A DNA stretch of 9,193 nt from an uncultured Lachnospiraceae bacterium (GTDB lineage Bacteria; Bacillota; Clostridia; Lachnospirales; Lachnospiraceae), in the NCBI GenBank assembly GCA_910586095.1, contig CAJUHQ010000142.1:1-9193 (forward strand), given 5' to 3'. Below the pieces are notes generated by a model. That model did not search any database. It saw only the letters and a program-made list of their open reading frames with translations, and was not told where the DNA came from. Position numbers and translations under genes: made by a program. Below, piece by piece: positions 1 through 6,216 of the stretch (position 1 is its first letter; each line of letters begins with the position of its first letter).

Positions 1-55
1 GCCATTATCGTAACATAAAAATCCTGTTCTTTCAAATAAAATTCGTTTATCCCAT
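1..55 (-). other. Possible start of a leftward gene cut by the window edge
   Basis: Reading leftward, a near-ideal ribosome binding site (AAAGGAGG, 67-74) lies 11 nt before an ATG at 53-55. That ATG is followed by GGA and then TAA, so its own frame ends after two codons. Both other leftward frames stay open to the edge: one reads KRILFERTGFLCYDNG, the other INEFYLKEQDFYVTIM. Neither has an ATG, GTG or TTG close to the binding site. Either the gene starts with a frameshift, or this is a two-codon leader, or the binding site is chance. About 18 codons are too few to name a product. Confidence 0.25.
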
Positions 56-181
56 TTTTTGTTGTACCTCCTTTATTTTACATGAACACATTGAACTGAC
101 TTTTCAATAATACATCCAAACCCGATTTAATAAATTACATTATATTCCATATTTTCACCTAATTCATTGGATAGTTAATCC

Positions 182-207
182 AAAAACAGAGAGCTTTATG
201 CTCCCTG
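182..207 (-). terminator. Intrinsic terminator overlapping the 3' end of spmA
   Basis: On the minus strand an 8-bp stem, CAGGGAGC / GCTCTCTG with one G-U pair and an ATAAA loop, is followed at once by TTTTT. The left stem arm is made of the last sense codons of spmA and the loop contains its TAA stop. Transcription would therefore end right after spmA. Confidence 0.7.
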
Positions 208-828
208 CTTTCTGTGCATGATTTTACAGTACACCACTGCCACCACTGTACTAAAAAATGTCGCCACAATCGCAGGTGCTATCACCGCTGTCGGATTTGC
301 GCTACCATATTGACTGCGATATGCAATGATGTTTACTGGAATAAGCTGCAACGACGAAATATTCATGACAAGAAATGTACACATTTCAGTGCTTGCTGTT
401 CGTGCTTGGTGGCTTTGTAGACCGTTTTTTGTCTCTATGTATTCCTCATTCCTACGTTCCTGTTCTAATTGTTCTAGATCGCCCATTGCCCTAAGCCCCG
501 CAGGTGTTGCCGCCCATCCAAGTCCCAAAATATTTGCTACAAAATTAGCAGACAACGAATCCCAAGCTCTATGACCTTTAGGAATATGTGGAAAGAGAAA
601 TTGCATAAATGGCGCTATCATTCTAGTCATTCCAGAGATCACACCAGCCTCTTTGGCTACTTCCATCAACCCGTTCCACAATGCCACAATCCCAAACATA
701 GATATTCCAAGGGTCACAGCCTCCTTAGAAGACTGCAACACAGCATCTGTGACTTCCTGTAAATTTCCTGTTATCACTCCATAAACAATCCCTATGATGA
801 GCATACCACCCCAAATGCAATTCATCAT
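196..828 (-). CDS. spmA: Spore maturation protein A (SpmA)
   Basis: A 210-residue membrane protein of the nucleoside-recognition (Gate) family. In Bacillus, SpmA acts with SpmB in dehydration of the spore core, so this gene points to a spore-former. The sequence follows the known SpmA pattern: an N-terminal hydrophobic segment (MMNCIWGGMLIIGIVYGVI), then LGISMFGIVALWNGLMEVAKEAG at about 40-62, a PFMQFLFPHIPKGHRAWDSLSANFVAN-like region at 73-99, and LGLGWAATPAGLRAM at about 101-115. A C-terminal hydrophobic stretch (180-202) ends in a basic tail. The start at 828 has a ribosome binding site (GAGGTG) 8 nt upstream; the next codon is also ATG. No spmB follows before the left edge, and a terminator sits on the stop codon, so spmA seems to be transcribed without spmB here. 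The true start of its transcript is unclear: only about 60 bp separate it from the upstream terminator at 893-924. Confidence 0.92.
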   Translation of the reverse strand: MMNCIWGGMLIIGIVYGVITGNLQEVTDAVLQSSKEAVTLGISMFGIVALWNGLMEVAKEAGVISGMTRMIAPFMQFLFPHIPKGHRAWDSLSANFVANILGLGWAATPAGLRAMGDLEQLEQERRNEEYIETKNGLQSHQARTASTEMCTFLVMNISSLQLIPVNIIAYRSQYGSANPTAVIAPAIVATFFSTVVAVVYCKIMHRKQGA

Positions 829-892
829 TTCACAGGCACCTCATTTTTGTTTTTCATCATTTCAATTTATGCACAACACTCCTTAAATATCC

Positions 893-924
893 AAAAAAAT
901 CCGCCGCAGGTTTTCCTGCAACGG
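893..924 (-). terminator. Intrinsic terminator of the ABC operon / regulator remnant
   Basis: On the minus strand a 10-bp stem, CCGTTGCAGG / CCTGCGGCGG with two G-U pairs and an AAAA loop, is followed by ATTTTTTT. It begins three bases after the stop codon of the truncated response regulator. It would end leftward transcripts coming from the ABC genes and shield spmA from read-through. Confidence 0.85.
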
Positions 925-927
925 ATT

Positions 928-1203
928 TTAGGGACTTGGCTGATATTCAAATTTGTATCCGATACCAATAACACTTTTGATATAATCAGACACATCTGGC
1001 AAGATTTTCGACTTCTTTTGCATATTACTAATGTGGTTGTTGACAGCTTTTTGTGAGTAATTGAGATAATCCTCATTCCATACAAGATCAATAATCATCT
1101 TGTAGATGAATACTTGCTTTGGATTTCGGATCAACAATGCCAGTATATCAACCTCTTTAGCCGTCAGATCGACAACCTGAGAAAGAACGTAATCAAGTTT
1201 CGA
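928..1203 (-). pseudogene. Response regulator remnant, C-terminal winged-helix only
   Basis: The minus strand from 1203 to the TAA at 928 reads as the DNA-binding domain of an OmpR/PhoB-type response regulator. It begins at DLTAKEVDILALLIRNPKQV, continues with a WNEDYLNYSQKAVNNHISN recognition-helix segment, and ends SDYIKSVIGIGYKFE, the usual closing wing. The whole receiver domain, with its phosphorylated aspartate, is missing. An in-frame TAA lies just upstream at 1204-1206, and the only possible start inside is a TTG at 1135-1137 in the middle of the domain. NMQKKSKI stands where relatives usually read NLRKKLKI, which suggests drift. It is not a piece of the intact regulator at 4877-5563, whose DNA-binding domain is clearly different. 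It most likely marks a deletion or insertion boundary next to the ABC operon. Confidence 0.82.
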
Positions 1204-1232
1204 TTATTGTTTTAGAATTTGCTTTTATCTCT

Positions 1233-3041
1233 TTACAATTCATTGATAGTTGCAGTAATCGACATATTGCGAATTCGCCTCGCCGGAGTATACACAGCAG
1301 CGATTGCCGCAATTGCGACAAACAAAAGAATGATGCCCAAAGAGGTAATTGGAAACTGCCATATTGCATCTGGAAAATGTCCCACAATGAGGAAATCATA
1401 CAGTAACTTGCTAAGTGGTAAACCAATAGCACAACCAACGATGCACCCCAAAACAGCATAAGTAAATGCTTCGCAAGCAATCATTTTTATCATTTGCCAT
1501 TCATCCATTCCTACCGCCCGCATAGCCCCATATTGCTTCATTTTGGCAGACACACTCATGGAAATGCTATTGATAATATTCATCACCGTTACCAGTGCAA
1601 TAATGACCAAAAACGCATAGACACAGAAAACAAAAGCCATATAGGTTCCCGTAGTGCGTTCGTCGCGTTTGTCCCGAAAGCTATATGTTGCATCTACGAA
1701 ATTTTGGATTGTCTGAACATTTTCGTCCGTAACATTCCCTGCTGTCTGTATCAGCACAAGAGAATAATCTTCATCCCCTGTCAAACGGACAAATGTTTCA
1801 CTGGAGGTAATCAATGTGAGATTTCCGTTTGTCAATCCATCCTCGCTAAAGGGGTCATTTTTTAACAATCCAGCTATGGTAAGGGTTTCCTCACCAATTT
1901 GAATGGTATCACCAATTTTCCATGTACTATTCTGATCGGATGTCGCCAAAACAAAGCGGCTGTTCCCATAAACTTTGGACAGATCACTTCCCAGTTTTAA
2001 AGCGTGATCTTTTTTCAGACATTGCAAATCAAAATCGTCATAAGAAATCAGATCAACTGTACCAGAAAAGTCTGCATTTCCGTTTAGTCTGGCAGGGACA
2101 TCAAACACACTACGACGCCCGTAAACCTCTTTCACTCCATCCATTCCACGGATGTCTGTAAGTAGTTCCCGATGAATAGAATTACCGTCAGCACTTGCAA
2201 TATCAATATCTGATGTGGCAGCTGATTGAGGTATCAGATAATCCACAAAATTGACCATAACAGAAAAGTTCAAAAATAAGATGATGCTAAGTGCAAAAGA
2301 ACCTGTCATCAGGAATAAATTTTTCTTCCCAGAAACCGCATGGCTGATACCGAGAAGAACTTCAATTTTTCCGAATCTTGTGTATGGTGAATGACGCATT
2401 GTTTTTTCATGGCCTGCATTTCCAGATACTGCTGTAATGGGGGATACTTTTGCGGCATGTTTCGCCGGAGCATTAGCGGCAATTAGTACAGTAATTAGTC
2501 CTATGAAGATACCGCAAGCAATGCCAAAAATACTGATGCCAAAGAGAGGAATATCAGAAAATTCTTCTCTAACAACAAAACGCAGTACTGTGCACAATCC
2601 CCATGTAGTAACAATCCCTAAAACAAGGCCGATAGGCACAGCCGTTTTGCACCAGTTCAATGCCTCTAAACGAACAAACCGAATGATCTGCTGCTTACTC
2701 ATACCAATACAACGCATCATTCCAAAAAATTTGGTTCTCTGCGCAACGCTACTGTTCATACTGCTAGAAATCATCAAAACACCTGCAATCAAAATCATCA
2801 GGAACAGAATAATTGCGACAGAAAGAAGAGTTTGCCCCATTGAACTGCCGAGCAAATCTTTGATAGGGAAACTTCCATGCTTGCCAACCAATCGAGCCTG
2901 TTCCATTCTAAATCCCATTTCTGCCATACTGAATACTGCTGTTACCATAAACACAGCAAATACAATGCAAAGCAGCGTCATACGATTTTGACGGCGGTGA
3001 ACTTTAGCAAAGATGGGGATGAGACTAAGATAACTTTTCAT
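1233..3041 (-). CDS. FtsX-like ABC transporter permease, apparently lacking its first extracellular domain
   Basis: A 602-residue membrane subunit of a MacB/FtsX-type ABC transporter, partner of the ATPase encoded just upstream. Hydrophobic segments fall at about 22-40, 71-93, 132-153, 167-189, 242-264, 465-489, 523-547 and 565-585: two four-helix halves, each with an FtsX domain (about 75-200 and 470-600). The half-domain motifs match each other (QRTKFFGMMRCIGMS at 101-115; KMKQYGAMRAVGMDEWQ at 500-516). The second half has a loop of about 200 residues between its first two helices. The equivalent loop in the first half is only about 30 residues (41-70), where relatives I recall carry a large extracellular domain. 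The frame stays open, so the product may still be made. The ATG overlaps the ATPase stop by 4 nt (ATGA) and has a GGGAGGTG binding site 5 nt upstream, so the two are translationally coupled. The substrate is unknown; toxic peptide or antibiotic removal is a guess from the linked two-component system. Confidence 0.93.
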   Translation of the reverse strand: MKSYLSLIPIFAKVHRRQNRMTLLCIVFAVFMVTAVFSMAEMGFRMEQARLVGKHGSFPIKDLLGSSMGQTLLSVAIILFLMILIAGVLMISSSMNSSVAQRTKFFGMMRCIGMSKQQIIRFVRLEALNWCKTAVPIGLVLGIVTTWGLCTVLRFVVREEFSDIPLFGISIFGIACGIFIGLITVLIAANAPAKHAAKVSPITAVSGNAGHEKTMRHSPYTRFGKIEVLLGISHAVSGKKNLFLMTGSFALSIILFLNFSVMVNFVDYLIPQSAATSDIDIASADGNSIHRELLTDIRGMDGVKEVYGRRSVFDVPARLNGNADFSGTVDLISYDDFDLQCLKKDHALKLGSDLSKVYGNSRFVLATSDQNSTWKIGDTIQIGEETLTIAGLLKNDPFSEDGLTNGNLTLITSSETFVRLTGDEDYSLVLIQTAGNVTDENVQTIQNFVDATYSFRDKRDERTTGTYMAFVFCVYAFLVIIALVTVMNIINSISMSVSAKMKQYGAMRAVGMDEWQMIKMIACEAFTYAVLGCIVGCAIGLPLSKLLYDFLIVGHFPDAIWQFPITSLGIILLFVAIAAIAAVYTPARRIRNMSITATINEL

Positions 3042-3721
3042 TCACGACACCTCCCAAAATCGGTCAAAGTGCCATCCGACACCTGCAACACCCTGTCTGC
3101 TGTTTGCGCAATGCTACGGTTATGAGTAATCATAATAATGGTTTGCTCGTATTTTTTCGATGTTTCTTTAAGCAATGTTATGACCTCACTGCTGTTTTGG
3201 GAGTCAAGATTTCCTGTTGGCTCATCTGCCAGAATCAGGGAAGGGCGGGTAATCAATGCGCGACCAATCGCTACTCTCTGCTGCTGACCGCCGGAAAGCT
3301 GACTGGGCAAATGGTTACGACGGTCTTTCAAATTTAGCACCGTCAGCAGTTCCTCCAAATATATCTTGTCTGGCTTTTGATAATCCAGCAACAGTGGAAA
3401 AACCATATTCTGTTCCACCGTCAGCTCTGGGATCAGGTTAAATGCCTGAAAGATAAATCCGATATTCCTACGGCGAAATATTGTCAGTTTTCGGTCATTC
3501 ATGGAAAAAATGTCCTTGCCATCAATCAGCACCTTGCCCGAAATTGGCATATCCAAAGCACCGATCATATTCAGCAGTGTGCTTTTACCGGAACCTGATT
3601 CTCCAACGATTGCTACATATTCTCCCTTAGGAACAGAAAAACTGACATTCCTCAGCGCTTTTACAACAGTTTCACCGCTGCCATAGGTCTTACAAATATT
3701 TTTAACCTCTAATAAATTCAT
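3038..3721 (-). CDS. ABC transporter ATP-binding protein (MacB/LolD-like)
   Basis: A 227-residue cytoplasmic ATPase with every motif intact: Walker A GESGSGKST at 40-48, Q-loop glutamine at 92, signature LSGGQ at 142-146, Walker B LILADE at 162-167 with the catalytic glutamate at 167, D-loop aspartate at 173 and H-loop histidine at 200. The EPTGNLD form of the Walker B/D-loop region is typical of the MacB/LolD/BceA group that pairs with FtsX-type permeases. ATP binding and hydrolysis would drive the permease encoded next. The ATG at 3721 has a GAGGTG binding site. The stop overlaps the permease start by 4 nt. A 109-bp gap with its own regulatory repeats separates this gene from the kinase gene, so it probably has its own promoter in addition to any read-through. 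Confidence 0.97.
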   Translation of the reverse strand: MNLLEVKNICKTYGSGETVVKALRNVSFSVPKGEYVAIVGESGSGKSTLLNMIGALDMPISGKVLIDGKDIFSMNDRKLTIFRRRNIGFIFQAFNLIPELTVEQNMVFPLLLDYQKPDKIYLEELLTVLNLKDRRNHLPSQLSGGQQQRVAIGRALITRPSLILADEPTGNLDSQNSSEVITLLKETSKKYEQTIIMITHNRSIAQTADRVLQVSDGTLTDFGRCRE

Positions 3722-3756
3722 AGTACAAACACCTCTTTCTTATGTTTTTGCAATAC

Positions 3757-3782
3757 AGACAGGTAGGCTTCATTTCCTGTCT
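3757..3782 (-). other. Hairpin in the leader of the ABC operon
   Basis: A perfect 7-bp inverted repeat (AGACAGG / CCTGTCT, 12-nt loop) lies 36 bp upstream of the ATPase start. It is not followed by a T-run, so it is not a classic terminator. It could stabilise the leader or affect translation; there is no further evidence for a role. Confidence 0.4.
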
Positions 3783-3818
3783 ACGCTTGAAAGAATAGCA
3801 CTGAAATATTACTGTAAC

Positions 3819-3845
3819 CCTACAATCAGCCTACAATTTTGTAGG
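3819..3845 (-). promoter_or_regulatory. Probable response-regulator operator of the ABC operon
   Basis: On the minus strand TTGTAGG occurs at 3836-3830 and again at 3825-3819, exactly 11 bp apart and on the same face of the helix. A third, inverted copy (CCTACAA read on the minus strand) at 3845-3839 forms a 7-bp-arm palindrome with the first. The group overlaps the stop codon of the kinase gene. Tandem repeats spaced about 11 bp are the typical form of OmpR-family binding sites, and the adjacent operon encodes such a regulator. A possible -10 element is TATTCT about 22 bp downstream; no good -35 is seen, which would fit an activated promoter. Confidence 0.55.
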
Positions 3846-4868
3846 AATCAGAAAATTTATCGTGAAACTTGTTCCTCTGCCTAATTCACTGTCCACCTCG
3901 ATTGCTCCTCCATGTGCTTCAATGACTGTTTTCGCAAGCGGAAGACCAAGGCCGCTCCCCTGTATATCTATTGAAAAACGGCTGCGATAGAAACGCTTGA
4001 AAATATGGTGTATATCCTCTGGGTGGATGCCACACCCATTATCTTTTACCACAATTTGAACACCTGATGGCAACGCCTTCCACGCAATACGAATGGCAGC
4101 GCCACTTTCTGTATGGTCAAACGCATTTTTCACAATATTGTCGATTGCCTCAGACAGCCAATCTCGATCACAGGAAAAAGAAACATGATCTGAGCCAGAC
4201 AGAATGATTTCCTTCTTTTCCTGTCTGGCTCTATATGCAAAATGCAGTTCAATATCCCGCATCATATCCGCCACATTCTCTGTGCTCTTTTCCAACACGA
4301 TGGCACCAGCATCTAGTCTTGTAATCTTGAGCAGGTTTTGTACCAGTGTTTCAATGCGATCAAGTTCCTGTTCGGATAAATCGGCAAACTCTTTTACCAT
4401 ACTCAATTCCATATCATCGTCCTGGATCAAACCATTATAAATATTCAAAGCAGCCAGTGGTGTTTTCAGTTGGTGGAAAATATCAGAGATCGTATTTTTC
4501 AAAAATTCCTTTTCCCGAAGTTCGTTATCTGCGTGAGCATTTAAGACAGCCGCCAGAGAATTGACAGAATGAAACAACCGATACAGTTCGCCCTCATCAT
4601 CACATTCAATACGGGCATTGCGATTTCCGTCAAGATACGCATTGATCTGTGATACCGCCTGTTCCATGATCTGATTTTGTTTTTTGAAATAGAAACAACA
4701 CGCTGCCAATATAGCCCCTCCTGCCAATACGAAAACAAGCAATAGGAACAACGAAAACCGCTGATAGCACAGCCATAAGAACCCTTGTGTCAGCAGAAGG
4801 GAGGCCACACAAATAACGGATACTGCAAGAAACAATTTTTTGTTTTCTTTGTTTGCAAAGATTTTCAT
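3831..4868 (-). CDS. Two-component sensor histidine kinase, short extracellular loop
   Basis: A 345-residue membrane kinase expected to phosphorylate the regulator encoded just upstream. Two hydrophobic segments (about 12-32 and 38-60) are joined by only about six residues, so there is no real extracellular sensor domain. This resembles intramembrane-sensing kinases, which often sense through a partner ABC transporter. A HAMP-like linker follows (about 64-113). The H-box FHQLKTP carries the phospho-accepting histidine at 132. The ATP-binding domain shows the N-box around N244/N248, G1 box DNGCG at 276-280, F-box FKRFYRS at 290-296 and G2 box GSGLGL at 304-309; all are intact. I chose the ATG at 4868: it follows AAGGAGG closely (3 nt) and lies 8 nt after the regulator stop. 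An ATG nine codons earlier has no binding site and would overlap the regulator gene. Confidence 0.96.
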   Translation of the reverse strand: MKIFANKENKKLFLAVSVICVASLLLTQGFLWLCYQRFSLFLLLVFVLAGGAILAACCFYFKKQNQIMEQAVSQINAYLDGNRNARIECDDEGELYRLFHSVNSLAAVLNAHADNELREKEFLKNTISDIFHQLKTPLAALNIYNGLIQDDDMELSMVKEFADLSEQELDRIETLVQNLLKITRLDAGAIVLEKSTENVADMMRDIELHFAYRARQEKKEIILSGSDHVSFSCDRDWLSEAIDNIVKNAFDHTESGAAIRIAWKALPSGVQIVVKDNGCGIHPEDIHHIFKRFYRSRFSIDIQGSGLGLPLAKTVIEAHGGAIEVDSELGRGTSFTINFLIPTKL

Positions 4869-4876
4869 AGGCCTCC

Positions 4877-5563
4877 TTACCCGATCACATTCCATTTGTA
4901 GCCCATTCCCCGAACCGTCAAAAGCATTTGCGGTTCACTTGGATTATCCTCGATCTTCATACGCAGCCGCCTCATATATACGGTAAGGGTACTGTTATCA
5001 ATATAATTTCCATCACAGTCCCACAGTTTATCTAAAATTTGTTCTTTGGTAAGTATTATGTTCGGGTTTCTCATAAACAAACACAGCAGCTTATATTCTG
5101 CAGCAGTCAGATCCAATAGTTTTCCATTCTTAAACGCTTGCCCTTGCAACAAAAGCACTTTCATTCCGTTGGATTTTAGCTGCGTATCTGCAAAACTGAA
5201 ATCTTTTGCCCGACGAAGCAGCGCATTTACTCTGGATACTAACACCCCCAGCTTAAACGGTTTTATAATATAATCGTCTCCACCAATGTCCAATCCCATG
5301 ATAATGCTCATTTCTTCATCTGTCGCTGCCAAAAAAATGATAGGTACTTTGGAAACCTGCCGCACTTTTTTGCAAAATTCAAATCCGGTGCCATCTGGCA
5401 GTGATACATCTAGCACCAGCAAATCATATTTTCCATCCACCCACAAACTATCTGCTTCTTTGAGGGTTCTGGCAACAACTAATTCAAATCCCTGTTTTTT
5501 GAGCGCGAAAGAAAGTCCGTTAATCAGGCTCAAATCATCTTCAAGAAGTAATATATTACTCAT
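4877..5563 (-). CDS. OmpR/PhoB-family response regulator
   Basis: A 228-residue cytoplasmic transcription factor. The receiver domain (1-119) has the acidic pocket E8/D9, the phospho-accepting D52 in LLVLDVSLPDG, and K101 in the IIKPFKLG motif. The usual switch Thr/Ser is replaced by Ala at 79 (FLAATDEE). The winged-helix domain (about 130-228) contains LTAAEYKLLCLFMRNPN, a recognition-helix region ending VYMRRLRMKIED, and the closing wing TVRGMGYKW. It should be phosphorylated by the kinase that follows and probably acts on the ABC promoter. The ATG at 5563 has AAAGGAG 7-8 nt upstream. A longer frame to 5599 lacks such a site. The gene overlaps the end of the HTH gene by 8 bp, and its binding site lies inside that gene, so the two are coupled. 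Confidence 0.97.
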   Translation of the reverse strand: MSNILLLEDDLSLINGLSFALKKQGFELVVARTLKEADSLWVDGKYDLLVLDVSLPDGTGFEFCKKVRQVSKVPIIFLAATDEEMSIIMGLDIGGDDYIIKPFKLGVLVSRVNALLRRAKDFSFADTQLKSNGMKVLLLQGQAFKNGKLLDLTAAEYKLLCLFMRNPNIILTKEQILDKLWDCDGNYIDNSTLTVYMRRLRMKIEDNPSEPQMLLTVRGMGYKWNVIG

Positions 5564-5744
5564 ACTTTTGCTCCTTTCCTTGTTTTGTCCGACCATCAAT
5601 TGGCTTTTTTGCAGTTTTGGGAATAAGCCACATGTTTCCTATTTTTATTACACCCTCAATTCGATCATCATTACAATACTGTAAAACTCGTCTATCCGAT
5701 ATGCCCCAATTAGTAGCAGCTTCTTTTGTCGTGATATAATCCAT
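5556..5744 (-). CDS. Small helix-turn-helix DNA-binding protein (MerR/excisionase-like fold)
   Basis: A 62-residue protein that reads as a single winged helix-turn-helix of the HTH_17/excisionase type. Residues 5-24 (TTKEAATNWGISDRRVLQYC) form the helix-turn-helix, with the hallmark SDRRV in the recognition helix. Residues 31-42 (GVIKIGNMWLIP) form the wing, followed by a basic, probably disordered tail. The ATG at 5744 has a strong binding site (GGAGG, 7 nt upstream). It is the first gene of a leftward operon and overlaps the response regulator by 8 bp. It lacks a dimerisation or effector domain, so it may act with the regulator, repress its own promoter, or serve as a recombination directionality factor; none of these can be shown. 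The TTCG-type boxes in its promoter are candidate targets. Confidence 0.8.
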   Translation of the reverse strand: MDYITTKEAATNWGISDRRVLQYCNDDRIEGVIKIGNMWLIPKTAKKPIDGRTKQGKEQKYE

Positions 5745-5763
5745 AATCACACCTCCAACGAAT

Positions 5764-5792
5764 ATTATACTTCGTTTTTCCGAAGAAACCAA
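5764..5792 (-). promoter_or_regulatory. Predicted promoter of the HTH-regulator-kinase operon
   Basis: On the minus strand TTGGTT (5792-5787) and a perfect TATAAT (5769-5764) are separated by 17 bp, with the TATAAT about 20 bp before the HTH gene start. The spacer holds a palindromic box (TTCGGAAAAACGAA), and a near-copy overlaps the upstream edge of the -35. This placement would let a bound protein block or remodel the promoter. Confidence 0.55.
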
Positions 5793-6206
5793 GTTCGTTA
5801 TACCGAAAGTCAGATTATCCCGAATGTAAAGCAAAACCGTAAAACACGCAATTTCTGCGAAATAATTCGGGATAATATTTTGACGTGATTGTATTGTGGA
5901 ATCCCAAAATTGGATTGCCATCAGATATAATTCGGGATAACTTTGTGCCACGCTTTATCATAACAGTTGTAGCTTTAGAAGTAATCAACACCACATAAAC
6001 ACTATATCTTGATTTTATGAGGCAAGAAAATTATACCAAATTTTATAGCTGAAAAATGACTTTTGTAAAAGGTATGCTCTCATTCAAACAAAAAATTATA
6101 CCGAATTATTTTTCAAAACCCCCTTATTTAAAGCTCATATATGAACTTTCGAGATGATCGAAAATTTGGTATAACGAATCTTGTCCTGAATTCGGGGTAA
6201 AGTTCG
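5771..6206. repeat. Mirror-symmetric array of TTYGGKATAA boxes (large imperfect inverted repeat)
   Basis: Eight copies of one decamer are visible. On the minus strand they are at 5798-5807, 5815-5824, 6031-6040 and 6096-6105; on the plus strand at 5866-5875, 5931-5940, 6165-6174 and 6191-6200 (the last reads TTCGGGGTAA). Weaker copies are at 5775-5784 (-) and 6148-6157 (+). The boxes pair as mirror images about 5985.5. The two inner pairs fit exactly, the next two are off by one base, and the outermost pair is off by four. Matching blocks by eye: 5860-5882 with 6089-6111, 21 of 23; 5925-5944 with 6027-6046, 16 of 20; 5794-5807 with 6165-6178, 13 of 14; 5813-5827 with 6145-6159, 12 of 15. Sequence between boxes is poorly matched. 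No gene is convincing inside. The role is unknown. Confidence 0.75.
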
Positions 6207-6216
6207 CAAGCAATGT

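Noticed and set aside
2437..2991. 184-codon rightward open frame opposite the permease
   Set aside because: It is antisense to a clear membrane protein with an intact frame, has no recognisable motif, and its composition mirrors the permease codons.
5564..5599. Longer start for the response regulator (12 extra codons)
   Set aside because: The extra residues are not part of a receiver domain; the ATG at 5563 has AAAGGAG at the right distance.
5745..5951. N-terminal extension of the HTH gene by 69 codons
   Set aside because: The extension crosses the box array and the predicted promoter, has no binding site at its start, and the internal ATG at 5744 has a strong one.
5860..6111. Invertible promoter switch flanked by 23-bp inverted repeats (21 of 23 matching)
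   Set aside because: The repeats are not identical, as recent inversion would keep them; more matching boxes lie outside them, and no recombinase gene is nearby. The wider box array explains them better.
5771..6206. CRISPR array
   Set aside because: Repeats are only about 10 bp, occur on both strands, and spacing is irregular; no cas gene is present.
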